A stretch of 64,000 nucleotides of DNA from Palsa-744 sp963734815. Its GTDB lineage: Bacteria; Actinomycetota; Thermoleophilia; Solirubrobacterales; Solirubrobacteraceae. Positions 33,831-42,669 of the stretch are shown here, in pieces. The notes below the pieces were generated by a model that did not search any database, had not been told where the DNA came from, and worked only from the letters and a program-made list of their open reading frames with translations. The first letter of the stretch is position 1. Every line of letters starts with the position of its first letter. The stretch lies in NCBI GenBank assembly GCA_963734815.1, contig CAVTIH010000001.1:1302001-1366000 (forward strand), read 5' to 3'. The translations under genes were made by a program, and so were the position numbers.

Positions 33831-33993
33831 CACCACTTCACAAAATGAAGGGTTGGGGCGCAAAAAGTAAACATCCAACCCACCCGGCTGCTTCACAAAA
33901 TGAAAGGTTGGGGCCCAAAAGGAACGCATTCAACCCACCCACCACTTCACAAAATAAAGGGTTGGGGGCTGAAAAATTACATACTCAACCCGC
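33831..33993. repeat. Tandem array of three ~55-bp units of a dispersed repeat
   Basis: The core CTTCACAAAATGAAG (or 1-base variants) begins at 33836, 33891 and 33945. Each core is followed by GGTTGGGG, an AAAA tract and CAACCC, so every unit can form two hairpins (CTTCA/TGAAG and GGGTTG/CAACCC). The unit also occurs alone and inverted at 11300-11350. No protein-like ORF explains it. The gap 33658-34071 holds nothing else recognisable. Confidence 0.8.
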
Positions 33994-34071
33994 CGCGCCG
34001 CTCCCGCGACCCGGCGATTTCGTCAGCCCGCGGACGCTCGGCGGAAGCTGGGCATCGACAACCTGGCGACC

Positions 34072-36204
34072 CTACAACCCGTCCGGATGGCGCTCCACGA
34101 AGCCGCCGCCGTCGTCGGAGGGGCCGCCCCAGCGAGAGCCGTCTTCGGCCAGGGCGACCGTGTCGTAGCGGCGGCCGTCGATCGTCATCCAGGCGTGTTC
34201 GGCGTTGGCGTAGATCGTGATGTAGCGGCCGGGGCCGGATTCGCCGTAGGACTCGAGACCCGTGGAGTCCTCGGGGGCGGCGAGCAAGCCGCCGCCGTGC
34301 AGCGCGTAGGAGACCGAGCCCGAGCAGTCGTAGCCGTCGGAGATGAACGAGCCATGGCCCCCGCCATACACGTAGGGGCGGGTGGCGATTTCGTCCGCGG
34401 CGGCGATCACGCGCGCGACGATCGCTTCGGCGCTGGAGGAGGTGGCGCCCGGGGCGCCGGCGCCGCCGGCGGTGGAGGTGCTGCCCCCGCCCCCGGCTGG
34501 GCTTGCGTGGGGGAAGTAGGCGGAGTCGGCGTGCAGGATCGGTGCCCCGGAGACGCCGAGCGCGCTCCAGGTGGCGGGGCCGACGACGCCGTCGGCTTCG
34601 AGGCCGTGGGCGGCCTGGAAGTGGCGCACCGCCGCCTCGGTGGTGGGGCCGAATTCGCCGTCGGCGGCGACGTGCAGCGCTTCCTGCAGGTGCCGTGTGG
34701 CGGCACCGGAAGAGAGGTGAACGACGGAGCCCATACCGCCCGCGGAGGCGCCGGCGCCTCCGATCTGCGTGCCCGTCTGCTCCCGCCCGCCGGTGGTGGC
34801 ACCCGCAAGCGCGGCGCCGTGGCGAGTGGAGGGCGTTTTCGCGGCCGGCAGCGCGGAGGGGGGAGGGGTCAGCTCGGGCTGGCTGTGCGCGCCGAGGGCC
34901 CGCCAGGTGGCGGGCCCGGCGACGCCGTCGACCGTGAGCCCGTGGGCGACCTGGAAACTGCGGATCGCGTGCTCGGTTGCGGGCCCGAATTCGCCGTCCA
35001 CGGCGACATGCAAGGATGCCTGCAGGCGCTCCACCGCCGCGGTCGTGGTGTGTGCGGAGGCTTCGGCCGCGGCGCGTTCCTTGCTCGTACCGACAGCACC
35101 GCTGGTGCCCGTACCGCCAGCGCCACCAACGCCGGTGCCCGCGCCGTCTGTGACTTCTTCGCTGGCGCCGGCCGCACCGGCTTCCCCTGGCGAAGCGCCA
35201 TCCGCGCTTTCGAGGATCGCTGGCGCCGCGTAGTTGCCAGTCGGCCCGGCGCCGGCCGGGATCGCGGTGCCACCCGTTTCGTCGCTGCCCGCGCCTTCGG
35301 CGGGAGTGGGTGCTTCCGTCGCGGTCGCGGCGGCGGTGCCAGACGCGCCCGAGCCTTCGAGCGCGACGGTGCCACCGTTGCCCGCGCCGGGGGTTTCGCC
35401 GCCGCCCGCTTCCGCGCTGCCCTCGGCGCCACCACCGGCGGTGGTGCCCACCGCGGAGCCCGCGCCTGCGGGCGTGTCCGCGACCGCGAGCGTGCCGCTC
35501 GCGCCGGGGGAGGAGATCGCTTCGCGCACTTCCCCGGGCGCCGGTTCGCTGGTTTCCCCAGCGAGGTCGCGAAGCACGGCGGCGCCGGAGAGCACCGGTG
35601 GCGCTTGCACGGCGAGCGCGTGGGAGGTGCGGGCGCCGACGATGCCGTCGACGGTGAGCCCACGCGTGGACTGGAAGCGGCGCACCGCCGCTTCGGTTTC
35701 GGGCCCGTACACGCCGTCGGTGGCGATCCCCAGCGCGCGCTGCAGCAGGCGCACCTGGCGGCCTTCGCTGCCGGAGCTCAACACGATCTGATGCGTGGTC
35801 GTCGTGATCGGGTCGAGCCCGGTGGGCGCGGCCCCCGCGGTGGCGACGCCGCCGCCGGAGTCCAGCAGTGCCGCGGCGGGTCCGGCGGTGAGCGCCACGA
35901 GCGCGCCCAGCGAGAGCCGCTTGGCGCGCGAGGAGGCAGGCACGAAGCGCAGCTTCACGGCACGCCGGCGGGCGCGGGAGCGACCGAGGGAGAGATCCCA
36001 TGGCTCGCGTTCGGCGAGGTCACGCGCGGCCTGGCGGCGGGCATCGATCAACGCTGCGAGGGACACCGGCGATACCAGTGCAAGCTTCGAGCTCCCACCG
36101 CGTCGGGCGCTGCGGACGGCGTCACGGCGGCGGCGAGCGCGCGAGCGAGCGAGCGAGGCCTCCCAGGGCTCAAGGGTGGCGAGGTCACGGGCGTATCCCG
36201 ACAT
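34072..36204 (-). CDS. Peptidoglycan hydrolase with three PG-binding domains and NlpC/P60-like C-terminus
   Basis: ~710 residues from ATG 36204 (GTG 36216 possible). The N-terminus has two copies of a basic motif (RDLATLEPWEASLARSRARRR and its relative RDLAEREPWDLSLGRSRARRR), then an export helix (LSLGALVALTAGPAAALL). Three PG_binding_1 domains (DGVYGPETEAAVRRFQ, DGEFGPATEHAIRSFQ, DGEFGPTTEAAVRHFQ) are separated by long Ala/Gly/Thr linkers. The C-terminal domain has YDCSGSVSYAL (catalytic Cys) and HAWMTIDG (His). It probably cleaves cell-wall peptides, under a c-di-AMP riboswitch. Confidence 0.85.
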   Translation of the reverse strand: MSGYARDLATLEPWEASLARSRARRRRDAVRSARRGGSSKLALVSPVSLAALIDARRQAARDLAEREPWDLSLGRSRARRRAVKLRFVPASSRAKRLSLGALVALTAGPAAALLDSGGGVATAGAAPTGLDPITTTTHQIVLSSGSEGRQVRLLQRALGIATDGVYGPETEAAVRRFQSTRGLTVDGIVGARTSHALAVQAPPVLSGAAVLRDLAGETSEPAPGEVREAISSPGASGTLAVADTPAGAGSAVGTTAGGGAEGSAEAGGGETPGAGNGGTVALEGSGASGTAAATATEAPTPAEGAGSDETGGTAIPAGAGPTGNYAAPAILESADGASPGEAGAAGASEEVTDGAGTGVGGAGGTGTSGAVGTSKERAAAEASAHTTTAAVERLQASLHVAVDGEFGPATEHAIRSFQVAHGLTVDGVAGPATWRALGAHSQPELTPPPSALPAAKTPSTRHGAALAGATTGGREQTGTQIGGAGASAGGMGSVVHLSSGAATRHLQEALHVAADGEFGPTTEAAVRHFQAAHGLEADGVVGPATWSALGVSGAPILHADSAYFPHASPAGGGGSTSTAGGAGAPGATSSSAEAIVARVIAAADEIATRPYVYGGGHGSFISDGYDCSGSVSYALHGGGLLAAPEDSTGLESYGESGPGRYITIYANAEHAWMTIDGRRYDTVALAEDGSRWGGPSDDGGGFVERHPDGL

Positions 36205-36233
36205 AGGGCGCAGCACATCCTTTCGACATTGCG

Positions 36234-36380
36234 GTGGCGCCTACGGGGTTAGCTGTCGGGCTCGCGCAGTACGCTACGCCGCAGACGCGGCGATTCGCCC
36301 CCGCGGTCCTTGCGGACCGCATTGGTTCCCCCGCTCACCCTTCCCGTGGGAAGGAGGATTCGGCACGAACGAGGGGCACC
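36234..36380 (-). ncRNA. ydaO-type c-di-AMP riboswitch
   Basis: On the minus strand: GGTGCC (P1 5' side), GGGGGAACCAATG, a hairpin GCGGTCC-GCAA-GGACCGC, GGGGGCGAATCGCCG and the hallmark 3' segment GCCCGACAGCTAACCCCG followed by GTAGGCGCC (P1 3' side). These blocks and their order match the ydaO/yuaA consensus. It ends ~30 bases before the start of the cell-wall hydrolase gene, the classic target in actinobacteria. Bases 36381-36599 hold nothing recognisable. Confidence 0.9.
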
Positions 36381-36599
36381 GTATCAGGTTCGAATGCAAT
36401 TTGTGTCGCATGGGAAGGGTTGCAAGCGATGTTGCCGACGGCCCCCTTGGGGTGTCGCGGGGGGCGCGTCCGCGCGCCGCTGTGCGGGTCCGATCCGAGC
36501 GGGCGCGGGCTTCCCTGCCCGCGAACAGCGCATCGATTGGCCGGAGCGGTTCAGCCCCACCGCCGCGCGCCCGAGATGTCTGCGCAGCGTGAGCGAGAT

Positions 36600-38336
36600 T
36601 CAACGCCTGCGCGCCGCGCGCCCGAGATGCCTGCGCGGCGTTAGCGTGACTACGGCGGCGCTGCTGGGGTTGATCTGCACCGACAGCGCCCCCGGCCGGC
36701 CGTGCACTGCGGGCAGCGCGCTTGGGGTGGTCCAGGTGCCGTTGGCCGCCACCGCCTGCCCACCGAGGCGCGTGCCCGTGGTCGCCGCGGGGGAGGGGGC
36801 CGTGAGGCGCAGGACGCTGCCCCCCGCCAGCGCGCGGGGGACGCGCAGGCGCACCGCGAGCGGCTCTGAGCCGGGCGGATCGTAGTCCACGAGGACGAGA
36901 CTGACCCCGCCGTCGGGGGGGCTCATGGCGCTTGCGCTCAGCTCGCCCGGGGTGGCGCCCGCGACGCTTGTGGGGAGTGGGCGGCTGGACGGATGGACCC
37001 CCATGAAAATGTGAGCGGCCAGCAGCGCATACCACTCCGGGGCCGGCTGCAGCTCGCCCACGCGCAGCGCGCTTTCGCTGGGCGCGGCGAGCGCGCTGTA
37101 GGTGCGGGGCTGGCCGATCAGGTCGTGGAAGTTCACGCCCGCCGTGCCCGCGGTCATCGCACGGGCGGTGTAGTCGAGCGCCCACAACGCGGAGGCGAAC
37201 GAGTTGCTGACGCCGGGCTCGCCTTCGCAGGAGACGTCATTGGTCTCGTCCATTCGCAGCGGCGTCGCGTAGGCGTGGGCCAACGCCAGCATTTTGGCGA
37301 GCATTTCGCTCTCTTTGCGGCGCACCCCCGGGCTCAGCAGTTCGGAGATCGTCGGGTGCCCGCCGCAGCTGCTCAGCGGGTAGTAATGATCGGTCAGCAG
37401 CTGCGGGTGCAGCGTCTTTGCCTCGTCGCGCACCCACGTGAGTCCCTGCACCCCGGTCGAGGGGTCGGGGCCGGCGATCGGCACACCCGGCGCGGCCACC
37501 GCGATCGCCGCGCGGTAGTCAGCCGCCTGGGGGAGGTACGCCTTCACGCCCGTGCCCGGGGGGCGTAAGTGCTTGCGCGGGAACAGGTCCGGCTCGTTGC
37601 CGATCTCGATCCCCGCGAGGTAGGGGCCCAGCTGCGATCGAGCCGCCGCCGCCTCCTGCGCGGCAGCCGTCGATTCGTAGTGGCCGAGGTTGACGGTCAG
37701 CAGCACCTTCCAGCCGGTCTCCTTGGCGAGCGTGGCGATCCCCGCGAGGTCCTGTTCGTCGATCGCGGTGCTCGCCCACGCCGGCTTGCTCGCTCCCGCG
37801 GGCACCCACGCGGCCTGTTCGTCGGCGCTAATCCCCCCGAAGCGCATCACTCCTGGACCCAGCGAGCGCAGCAGCGCCACCAGATCGCCTTTGCTCGCGT
37901 ACGTCGCGATCGTCGGCAGGCTGCGCACCTCGAAGGAGAGGCCCATGAAGTCCGCGGGCACCGCCGGGCCCATTGAGTGGCTTGCGATGCTCACGCTTAC
38001 CGGCCGGCCCCGTGGCGGCGGCGTCGCCAGCAGCGTCGGTTCCGCCACGGGGCTCTGGCTCGAGGGGGGATCGGTCGCACTCGCGCCGCCACGGTTCGCT
38101 GAGGGATCCGCACTCGCGCTGCCAGAGCTCGCCGAGGGATCCGTGCTCGCGCGGCCACCGTTCGCTGGGGGATTCGCACTCGTGCCGGCGTGATGGTCTG
38201 CCGCCGCGTTTGCGGCGTCGTGGGCGTGGTTGGTGGGGGTAGAGGAGTTGGTGGCCACGGCAACCACCACCGCGAGCGCGACCACGAGCGCCGTCGCGAT
38301 CGGCAGCCTGGATCTCAAGGTGGTAGGCACGTGCAT
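36600..38336 (-). CDS. Secreted glycoside hydrolase, GH79-like (beta-glucuronidase type)
   Basis: 578 residues from ATG 38336. An export helix at ~10-29 is followed by a ~70-residue Ser/Pro/Asp-rich linker with imperfect NGGRAST-type repeats. The TIM barrel has FMGLSFEVRSL near its start, the acid/base Glu248 in GIEIGNEPDLF and the nucleophile Glu364 in LRMDETNDVSCEG. A C-terminal beta domain follows. GH79 enzymes release glucuronic acid or methyl-glucuronate from glycans. It is divergent from the NHL-repeat lipoprotein gene. Confidence 0.78.
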   Translation of the reverse strand: MHVPTTLRSRLPIATALVVALAVVVAVATNSSTPTNHAHDAANAAADHHAGTSANPPANGGRASTDPSASSGSASADPSANRGGASATDPPSSQSPVAEPTLLATPPPRGRPVSVSIASHSMGPAVPADFMGLSFEVRSLPTIATYASKGDLVALLRSLGPGVMRFGGISADEQAAWVPAGASKPAWASTAIDEQDLAGIATLAKETGWKVLLTVNLGHYESTAAAQEAAAARSQLGPYLAGIEIGNEPDLFPRKHLRPPGTGVKAYLPQAADYRAAIAVAAPGVPIAGPDPSTGVQGLTWVRDEAKTLHPQLLTDHYYPLSSCGGHPTISELLSPGVRRKESEMLAKMLALAHAYATPLRMDETNDVSCEGEPGVSNSFASALWALDYTARAMTAGTAGVNFHDLIGQPRTYSALAAPSESALRVGELQPAPEWYALLAAHIFMGVHPSSRPLPTSVAGATPGELSASAMSPPDGGVSLVLVDYDPPGSEPLAVRLRVPRALAGGSVLRLTAPSPAATTGTRLGGQAVAANGTWTTPSALPAVHGRPGALSVQINPSSAAVVTLTPRRHLGRAARRR

Positions 38337-38432
38337 TGAGGCATTCTTCCGGTGGCCGTGGCGCGTGGGTCCGCGCGATCCACGACCATAAGGACTGTGC
38401 CACACCCCCCCGAGCGCCTTCAACCGACCCCT

Positions 38433-38600
38433 CCCCGCGCCCGGTCGCGCACGCCAGCCCCGCCGGCCTCTCAGCCACCGACCCTTTGCGTTGGTGCGCC
38501 CCGCGTATGGTCGCGCGCACCAGCTACCTCGGTCTCTCAGCCACCGACTCCCTCCGTCGACCCGCCCCGCGGATGGTCGCGCACGCCACCCTCGCGGTCA
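38433..38600. repeat. 66-bp tandem repeat, ~2.5 copies
   Basis: CTCTCAGCCACCGAC recurs at 38468 and 38534 (66-bp period), with the surrounding GGTCGCGC and GCCCCGCG blocks also repeated, the last copy partial. It lies between the GH79 start and the likely start of the NHL lipoprotein. It keeps an open frame (PPR-WSR-P-SQPPTP), but this would place ~85 residues before a signal peptide, so it is probably untranslated. Confidence 0.6.
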
Positions 38601-38609
38601 TCGCACTGC

Positions 38610-40502
38610 GTGCCCCCCCTCCCAACCCCCCAGCTCATCGCGCTCGCCCTGCTGCTGGGGGTGATCTTCGCGTGTGCGGGGTGCGCAGGCGCCCCCCAGC
38701 CGCGCGGGCCGCTGCCGCAGAGCGTGTTGGTGCGCGCCTGCCCCGGCGGATCGGTGCTCGGCCGCCCGCGCACGTGCCCGTACACCCGTGTAGCCAGTAT
38801 CGGCCGCCGCGGCGAAGGGGTGCTGCGCTGTCCCGAGGCGCTTGCGTTCGCGCCCGACGGCGACCTCTACGTCGCCGACCAGTTCTCCCACGTTGTGCAG
38901 CGCTTTTCGCCCTCCGGGCGTTTTCTTGGGCAGTGGGGCTCCTACGGCTCCGGCCCCGGGCAGTTCGGCGCCGTCGATGGGCTCGCGGTCGCGGCGAGCG
39001 GGGACGTATACGTGCTCGACTCCACGCACGCCCGGATCGAGCGCTTCAGCCCCTCGGGGCGTCTGCTGGGGGAATGGGGGCGCCCCGGCCGCGCGCTCGG
39101 CGAGTTCGACTTCGGCCCGGGCTCCGGCCCCGACAAGCCGCCCGGGGGCGGGATCGCCGTCGGCGGGGGTTATGTGTACGTCTCCGACTCCGCCGCCAAC
39201 CGCATCGTCCGTTTCCGTCTCGACGGCTCCCACCCGCTGCTGTGGGGGCGCCCCGGCAGCGCGCCCGGGCAGTTCTCCTCGCCGCGCGGGCTCGCCGTCG
39301 CGGGCGGTGTGGTGTACGTCGCCGACGAGGCCAACCACCGCATCCAGGCGCTCTCGTTGACGGGCCGTCCGTTGTACTCGGAGGGCACCTTCGGCAAAGA
39401 ACCAGGCCAGTTCGTCAACCCGTTTGGCGTCGCCGTCGATGGCGCGCGGGTCTATGCGGTCGATGACAACAACAACCGTATCGTCGTGCTGTCGCGCACG
39501 CTGCGCTATGTCGAAGAGTGGAGTGGGGAGGGGGCTTTTCAGCTCAGCTACATCCGCGCCGCCGCCGTCTCCCCGTCGGGGCACGTGTACGTCGCCGACA
39601 CCGGCCACGAACGAGTCGTCGCCTTCGGCCCCACCGGGCAGGGCCTGCTCGCGTTCGGCACACCCGGCATCACGCCCGGGCAGCTGATCGCACCGCTCGG
39701 CGTCGCTTCCGCCGGGGCTGGCGGCGCCGGTGGGGCGTTCGTGGTCGAGACCTACGGCTCGCGCAGCCCCATCTACCAGTTTGGCTCCTCCTGGCGCTAC
39801 CGCGGCGAGTGGCAGCGCGGTGGGGGGGCGATCGTCGGCAGCCACTGGTTTGGGCCCACCGCCGCCGCGGCTGCCGCGGACGGGTCGCTGTGGGTCACCG
39901 ATCCCCGCAACGACATCGTCCGCCACCTCTCCTCCGAAGGCAGCTATCTCGGGGCGCTCACCGGCCTGTCCGCTCCCAACGGCGTGGCGCTCTCACCCTC
40001 CGGCGAAGTGGTTTATGTAGCCGACACCGGCGCCGGGCGCGTCATGCGCTTCAGCTCCACCTACCAGCCGCTGGGGCGGCTCGGCTCGGTCGCGCTCGAT
40101 CGGCCCGTTGCGCTCGCGGTGGCGCCGGATGGAGCGGTTTATGTCGCCGACGCCGGTCTTCGTCGGGTGCTCGAGCTCGGCCCCTCCGGGGCGCTGCTGG
40201 CCTCGTGGGGGGGCCCCGGGCGTGGCCCCGGCCGCTTCGAAGAACCCTCGGGGATCGCCGTCGACTCCGCCGGTCACGTGTTCGTCTCCGATCGGCGCCT
40301 AGACCGCGTGCAGAAGTTCTCCGCCGGCGGGCGCCTGCTCGCCGCGTGGGCTGCCCCCGGCGGCGGCCTCGGCCAGCTCGCGAGGCCCGGCGGTCTTGCC
40401 GTCGACTGTCGTGGGGCGGTGCTTGTCGCCGACACCGCCAACAATCGCGTCCAGGTCTTCGCCGGCGCCGCCTCGCGGGGGGCGTGCGCGCCCGCCGCGT
40501 AA
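38610..40502 (+). CDS. NHL-repeat lipoprotein (double beta-propeller)
   Basis: About 630 residues from GTG 38610; the open frame starts at 38352, but the lipoprotein signal (LIALALLLGVIFACAGC) begins right after this GTG. Roughly twelve NHL repeats follow (e.g. ALAFAPDGDLYVADQFSHVVQRFSP broken by short turns; GLAVAGGVVYVADEANHRI; GIAVDSAGHVFVSDRRLDRVQKF), enough for two six-bladed propellers. The C-terminus ends in a short Cys-containing tail. Likely a cell-surface binding protein; ligand unknown. Confidence 0.8.
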   Translation: MPPLPTPQLIALALLLGVIFACAGCAGAPQPRGPLPQSVLVRACPGGSVLGRPRTCPYTRVASIGRRGEGVLRCPEALAFAPDGDLYVADQFSHVVQRFSPSGRFLGQWGSYGSGPGQFGAVDGLAVAASGDVYVLDSTHARIERFSPSGRLLGEWGRPGRALGEFDFGPGSGPDKPPGGGIAVGGGYVYVSDSAANRIVRFRLDGSHPLLWGRPGSAPGQFSSPRGLAVAGGVVYVADEANHRIQALSLTGRPLYSEGTFGKEPGQFVNPFGVAVDGARVYAVDDNNNRIVVLSRTLRYVEEWSGEGAFQLSYIRAAAVSPSGHVYVADTGHERVVAFGPTGQGLLAFGTPGITPGQLIAPLGVASAGAGGAGGAFVVETYGSRSPIYQFGSSWRYRGEWQRGGGAIVGSHWFGPTAAAAAADGSLWVTDPRNDIVRHLSSEGSYLGALTGLSAPNGVALSPSGEVVYVADTGAGRVMRFSSTYQPLGRLGSVALDRPVALAVAPDGAVYVADAGLRRVLELGPSGALLASWGGPGRGPGRFEEPSGIAVDSAGHVFVSDRRLDRVQKFSAGGRLLAAWAAPGGGLGQLARPGGLAVDCRGAVLVADTANNRVQVFAGAASRGACAPAA

Positions 40503-40587
40503 CAACCCACCGGGATAGGTCCCACATCTAGGTCCCACCGAGGTCACAGCCGTCAAGCGCCACCGGCGAAGTGCCGATGGTTGGGTT

Positions 40588-41592
40588 GTGTCCTCCTCAC
40601 AGCCCACCCCGCTGGACGGCCCCGTTGGGGGTGGGGTCGCGTCTTCCGGCCCCGCCGGGGGTGGGATCGCGTCTTCCGGCCCCGCCGGTGGTGAGGTCGC
40701 GCTCTCGGCCCTGCGCCAGGCGCAGGAGCGCTTCGAGCTGGTCTTCGAGCAGGCGCCGATCGGGATGGCGCTGCTCACCCCCGAGGGGCGCCTCGTGCGC
40801 GTCAACCAGTCGCTGCTGGCGATCACCGGCTACTCCAACGACGAGCTGCTCGCCAAAAGCCTCGACGACATCACCTACCCCGACGACATCTCCAGCGACC
40901 TCGAGCTCGTGCGTCGCCTGCTCGCCGGGGAGATCCGCCACTACGAGATCGAGCGCCGCTACTTCCACGCCCGCGGCCACGTGATCTCGACGATGCTGTC
41001 GGTCTCGCTGATGGCCGACCGCGATGGCCGTCCGCAGCACTTCATCGCCCAAATCCAGGACATCACCGAGCGCAAGCTGATCGAGGAGCGTCTGCGCCAC
41101 CTCGCCGAACACGACTCGCTCACCGGTCTCTTCAACCGCCGCCTGCTCGAGCGCCAGCTCGCGATGCAGGTCGCCCGCTGCCGGCGCTACGGCGAGATCG
41201 GGGCGCTGCTCGTGATCGACCTCGACTCCTTCAAGCTGGTCAACGACACCTACGGCCACAAGGTCGGCGACGAACTGCTGACGGTGATCGCCACCGAGCT
41301 GCAGCACCGCCTGCGCGGCACCGACGTCGTCGCGCGGCTGGGCGGCGACGAGTTCGCCGTGCTGCTCCCCGGCACCACGGTCGAGGACGCGCGCAAAGTC
41401 GCCTCGATCCTGAGCGAGGCGATCGCCTCGTGCGGCGTCGTCGTGGAGGGCGTCGAGCGCATCTCGGTCGCCGCCTCGGTCGGTGTCGCCGCGCTCGACG
41501 CCACCACCCAGGGCGGGGAAGCGGCGCTGATGGAGGCCGACCGCGCGATGTACACCGCCAAGGGGCCGCGCGTGCGTGCGGTGGAGGGGTAG
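40588..41592 (+). CDS. PAS-GGDEF diguanylate cyclase (soluble)
   Basis: 334 residues from GTG 40588. A disordered N-terminus with three GPAGG(G/E)-type repeats (mirrored by a DNA tandem repeat) leads to a PAS domain (~45-165, FELVFEQAPIGMALLTPEG; PAC end QIQDITERK), then GGDEF (HDSLTGLFNRRLLE, ARLGGDEFAVLL intact, I-site RGTD five residues upstream). No membrane segment, so it senses a cytoplasmic cue. Third c-di-GMP synthase domain in the window. Confidence 0.9.
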   Translation: MSSSQPTPLDGPVGGGVASSGPAGGGIASSGPAGGEVALSALRQAQERFELVFEQAPIGMALLTPEGRLVRVNQSLLAITGYSNDELLAKSLDDITYPDDISSDLELVRRLLAGEIRHYEIERRYFHARGHVISTMLSVSLMADRDGRPQHFIAQIQDITERKLIEERLRHLAEHDSLTGLFNRRLLERQLAMQVARCRRYGEIGALLVIDLDSFKLVNDTYGHKVGDELLTVIATELQHRLRGTDVVARLGGDEFAVLLPGTTVEDARKVASILSEAIASCGVVVEGVERISVAASVGVAALDATTQGGEAALMEADRAMYTAKGPRVRAVEG

Positions 41593-41701
41593 CACAGCCG
41601 TCGCGGGTTCCTGGAGCGCCCGCAAGCCCGCGGCATCGTGGTGTTCCCGTCCCTGCGTCAACATTCCCGGAAGCGATGAGCTTTCGAGCAAACAGTTTTA
41701 C

Positions 41702-42460
41702 ATGAGCGGCGCCGAGGTCGGACTTGTCCTGTCGGTGTTCCTCGCCTGTGCGGTGGAGGCGGTCGAGGCGTTGACGATCGTGCTCGCCGTGGGCGCCACG
41801 CGCAGCTGGTCCTCGGCCTTCAGCGGCGTCGCCGCGGCGACGCTCGCGCTCGCCGTGATCGTGCTCGCGCTCGGCCCGGCGCTCACCGCGCTGCCGATCG
41901 ACGCGCTGCGCGTGGTGGTCGGCGGGCTGCTGCTGATCTTCGGCTTGCAGTGGCTGCGCAAGGCGGTGCTGCGGGGCGCGGGACTGCGGGCCCAGCACGA
42001 CGAGGTCGAGATCTTCAAGGAGGAGACCGAGGCGGCCCGCGCCGCGGGACGCGCGGGCGGTGGCTTCGACGGGTACTCGTTCGTGATCGCCTTCAAGGGC
42101 GTGCTGCTGGAGGGCCTGGAGGTCGCGTTCATCGTGCTCACCTTCGGCGCCAACCAGCACAACGTGGGCCTCGCCGTGGCCGCCGCGGCCGCCGCCGTGC
42201 TCGTCGTGATCGCCGCGGGCGTGGCGGCGCGCGCGCCGCTCGCCCGGGTTCCCGAGAACACCCTGAAGTTCGCCGTCGGCGTGATGCTGAGCTCGTTCGG
42301 GATGTTCTGGGGGGCGGAGGGCGCGGGGGCGCACTGGCCAGGCGGCGACGCCGCGCTGCTGGCGATCATCCCCTGCATGCTGCTCGCCGCGGCGGCGATG
42401 ACGTGGGCGTCGCGACGGTTCGCGCGCGCGCCCTCCCCGCGGGCGACGGCTAGCGCATGA
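41702..42460 (+). CDS. COG4280-like polytopic membrane protein
   Basis: 252 residues, about seven helices. Two related segments, AVEAVEALTIVLAVG and LLEGLEVAFIVLTFG, each place an ExxE pair in a helix, reminiscent of the REGLE motif of FTR1 iron permeases and of internal duplication. The loop between halves is charged (DEVEIFKEETEAARAAG). Transport of a metal or other cation is conceivable. Overlaps the next gene by ATGA. Confidence 0.6.
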   Translation: MSGAEVGLVLSVFLACAVEAVEALTIVLAVGATRSWSSAFSGVAAATLALAVIVLALGPALTALPIDALRVVVGGLLLIFGLQWLRKAVLRGAGLRAQHDEVEIFKEETEAARAAGRAGGGFDGYSFVIAFKGVLLEGLEVAFIVLTFGANQHNVGLAVAAAAAAVLVVIAAGVAARAPLARVPENTLKFAVGVMLSSFGMFWGAEGAGAHWPGGDAALLAIIPCMLLAAAAMTWASRRFARAPSPRATASA

Positions 42461-42669
42461 GCGCCCTCACGGCTTTCCTGCGCGGAATGTGGGACTTCAT
42501 CGTCGGCGACGACTGGCGCATTGCGCTCGGCGTCGTCGTGGCGCTGGGCGTCACCGCGTTGATCGCGCATACCGGCAGCTCGGCGTGGTGGGTGATGCCA
42601 GTCGCGGTGCTGGGCCTGCTGGCGTTGTCGATCGCGCGCGCGGCCCGCGGTGCCTCACGGCGCGGGTGA
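42457..42669 (+). CDS. Small two-helix membrane protein
   Basis: 70 residues starting inside the previous stop (ATGA). An amphipathic N-terminus (FLRGMWDFIVGDDWR) and two helices (ALGVVVALGVTALIAH; WVMPVAVLGLLALSIAR) end in a basic tail. The overlap and co-direction indicate it acts with the COG4280-like protein. It converges on the XRE gene, overlapping its 3' end by 15 bp. Confidence 0.65.
   Translation: MSALTAFLRGMWDFIVGDDWRIALGVVVALGVTALIAHTGSSAWWVMPVAVLGLLALSIARAARGASRRG

Noticed and set aside
33714..34168. Peptides read through the repeat array (for example PNPSFCEVV or FHFVKQ)
   Set aside because: They come from translating the dispersed repeat; frames are short, lack ribosome sites and differ between copies.
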